Source: CAZGXI01 sp964529715 (GTDB lineage: Bacteria; Chloroflexota; Anaerolineae; Aggregatilineales; Ch27). From it: a stretch of DNA of 64,000 nt. Position numbers and translations under genes: made by a program. Every line of letters begins with the position of its first letter. The first letter of the stretch is position 1. Location: the NCBI GenBank assembly GCA_964529715.1, contig CAZGXI010000008.1, positions 1 to 64,000 of the forward strand, read 5' to 3'. Below are positions 62,847 to 64,000 of this stretch, piece after piece. The notes under the pieces are model-generated. The model did no database searches. It was not told the DNA's origin and saw only the letters and a list, made by a program, of their open reading frames with translations.

Positions 62847-63725
62847 TTACAGTCCCGTTTCGACTGGCAGCGCGTAAACGCCCAGGTGATTGGCGACGGC
62901 CCGTTCCAGGCCGGGAATGCCGTGCTCCACAGGTACACTGAGCAGCACAGGCGCGCCCGCCTCACCCTGGATCGCCAGCGCGCTTGACCCACCGCCGTCC
63001 AGGTTAAGGGCCGTGCTGCCGCCGTACTGCGCCGCGATCCCGGCCAGTTCCGCCAGCGCGACGCCCTCACTTACGCCCGGCTGTCGCCCGTCCACCACCA
63101 CGAGCAGCAGCACCCTCCCATCGGCGCTCAGGGCGACGGCGGTACGCGGGTGCAGGGCCACGTGGTACGGACGGCTGCATGGGGCAGGCTGCCCCACCAC
63201 CAGAAACAGGCAATCCCCGGACACGGCATTGTAGACCGGGCCGGGCGGCGCGTCAAAGGCGGCGTGGTTGTCGGCAGAAAGATACAGCGTCGGGCCGCTG
63301 CCCCTGGAGGTCACCACACCCTGCGAAGCGGCAAAGCCGACCGGGTCCACCGGGTCGCCCAAACGCGAGAACAGGTCCCACACCGTTTGCGGCCCGGTGG
63401 TGTGATCGAAGAAATCCCCGTTGATCGCCAGTTGGAGGCTGAACTCGGCCAGAAAGCCGGAGGTCGTGCGGGCCGGGACGGCGCCGTCGGCGGGCGAGTC
63501 GTCCGGCGTGACGAGAAAGCGCAAGCCGGGCGCGTTCAGGTCAATGGCGACGATGTGGATGACCAGCGGGCGCGGGACGGTGCGCACGTCGCGCGTGTAG
63601 GTGATCCCCTGGAACAGCGGCTGCCCGGTCGCGCTCTCCTGCGCGGCGGCGGGAAAACGAGCCGGACTGCACAGCAGCGACACGAGGAACAGCGCAAACA
63701 GAATCGGCAGGGCAATACGTCGCAA
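62847..63725 (-). CDS. exported phosphodiester glycosidase-like protein (NAGPA/DUF2233)
   Basis: 292 residues from TTG 63725, directly after the stop of the DUF2283 gene (1-nt gap), with GGAGG 12 bases upstream. The signal peptide has about 29 residues (FALFLVSLLCSPARFPAAAQ). The domain text parallels its neighbour: GITYTRDVRTVPRPLVIHIV, LQLAINGDFFDHT, ALSADGRVLLLVVVDGRQPG and ALNLDGGGSSALAIQG. This copy is exported, whereas the neighbour is anchored. The tandem arrangement shows a local duplication. Confidence 0.85.
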   Translation of the reverse strand: MRRIALPILFALFLVSLLCSPARFPAAAQESATGQPLFQGITYTRDVRTVPRPLVIHIVAIDLNAPGLRFLVTPDDSPADGAVPARTTSGFLAEFSLQLAINGDFFDHTTGPQTVWDLFSRLGDPVDPVGFAASQGVVTSRGSGPTLYLSADNHAAFDAPPGPVYNAVSGDCLFLVVGQPAPCSRPYHVALHPRTAVALSADGRVLLLVVVDGRQPGVSEGVALAELAGIAAQYGGSTALNLDGGGSSALAIQGEAGAPVLLSVPVEHGIPGLERAVANHLGVYALPVETGL

Positions 63726-63726
63726 A

Positions 63727-63945
63727 TCAGGCCGCAGCCTCCGCCGGAGGTACTTCCAGGACTGTAAGAACCAGTTCAGCGATGAAATTACGGGCGTTTA
63801 AAACTTCCAGCAGGATCGGCTCATCCTGCTCGGACACATGCAGGATAGAATCGCCCACGTGCTCGGCGTGATCGACCTTCAACCCTTCGGCAACCCAGAT
63901 CATCAATACATCGTCTTCGCGGTTATAGGTCATCTTCGGTTTCAT
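63727..63945 (-). CDS. DUF2283 protein
   Basis: 72 residues; the RBS GGAAGGAAG lies upstream of the ATG at 63945. The pattern MKPKMTYNREDDVLMIWVAE followed by VGDSILHVSEQDEPILLEVL is typical DUF2283, a small beta-fold family often encoded next to DUF4258 genes and suspected to be an antitoxin-like partner. Its start overlaps the end of just such an upstream gene by 23 nt. It is followed almost immediately by the exported phosphodiester glycosidase-like gene. Confidence 0.85.
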   Translation of the reverse strand: MKPKMTYNREDDVLMIWVAEGLKVDHAEHVGDSILHVSEQDEPILLEVLNARNFIAELVLTVLEVPPAEAAA

Positions 63946-64000
63946 AGCGCGACTTCCTTCCGGGATAAAACGTGATCACCCGGATTTTGTCAACCTCTTC
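63923..64000 (-). CDS. C-terminus of a DUF4258-like protein, cut by the window edge
   Basis: The last 25 codons read EEVDKIRVITFYPGRKSRYE, then TEDDL and TAA at 63925-63923. The strand RVITFYPGR near the end is the usual close of DUF4258 proteins, which often pair with DUF2283. The rest lies beyond the window. Confidence 0.5.
   Translation of the reverse strand, partial: EEVDKIRVITFYPGRKSRYETEDDL

Noticed and set aside
1..64000. tRNA, rRNA, integrase or phage genes
   Set aside because: I looked for T-loop GGTTCGAATCC-type words and for recombinase or phage motifs in the translations and saw none; a covariance scan was not possible.

Overview
The window is a high-GC bacterial chromosome segment, apparently from an uncultured member of the Chloroflexota close to Anaerolineae. 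This rests on gene content and style, not on a marker phylogeny. The signs are many secreted proteins with bacterial SH3 domains and Thr-Pro linkers, a DUF3352 protein, SpoVS in an apparently ordinary cell, huge multi-GAF histidine kinases, a short EF-Ts, paired phosphodiester-glycosidase genes, and GH42 and GH1 glycosidases. A run of 100 N at 58002-58101 shows that the sequence is a scaffold.

Layout. 1-7.6 kb: a secreted zinc metallopeptidase cut by the left edge, an M81 (MlrC-like) amidohydrolase, two related PDZ proteins and an orphan HAMP histidine kinase. 7.7-10 kb: frr-uppS-cdsA behind a good promoter. 10-14 kb: a PIN-toxin remnant, a large membrane protein, a LysM lipoprotein and a GAF protein. 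14-18 kb: pyrH, an MFS transporter, tsf and rpsB on the minus strand, so the classical rpsB-tsf-pyrH-frr-uppS-cdsA cluster is broken into pieces here. 18-33.5 kb: a HEAT protein, a GT-C-like glycosyltransferase, SH3 and DUF3352 exported proteins, an ABC exporter, a PAS-STAS stress regulator, a GH42 beta-galactosidase, a radical SAM protein, a lipoprotein, a wall amidase and a glutaredoxin-like protein. 33.7-40.8 kb: two tandem giant sensor kinases. 40.8-44.4 kb: an accessory strip with a broken gene, two copies of a mobile repeat, a CBS protein, and an MNT antitoxin next to a decapitated HepT toxin. 44.4-53 kb: a GT4 glycosyltransferase, a zinc ribbon protein, a rhomboid protease, a GNAT, a 1139-residue transmembrane TIR protein, and dnaA. 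53.7-64 kb: spoVS, a PHP phosphoesterase, SH3 proteins, a membrane protein under a palindromic operator, a GH1 beta-glucosidase, ychF, two phosphodiester glycosidases and a DUF2283 gene.

The two most interesting items are these. (1) A family of non-coding mobile elements of about 190 bp is present in three copies (around 3.06, 41.38 and 44.16 kb). Each copy has imperfect terminal inverted repeats, four internal palindromes and flanking direct repeats of 7-12 bp that look like target-site duplications. (2) The TIR protein at 48104-51523 has the shape of a Toll-like receptor: a cytoplasmic TIR domain with the catalytic-type glutamate, one membrane helix, and a long outside part made of SH3 domains, a TolB-like propeller and a cysteine-less FGE-fold domain.

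Smaller signals are two truncated toxin genes, a membrane-protein promoter overlapped by GAAC-N4-GTTC-type operators, and a 321-bp tandem repeat whose copy number was lost at the scaffold gap. I see no CRISPR array, rRNA, tRNA, transposase or prophage gene.
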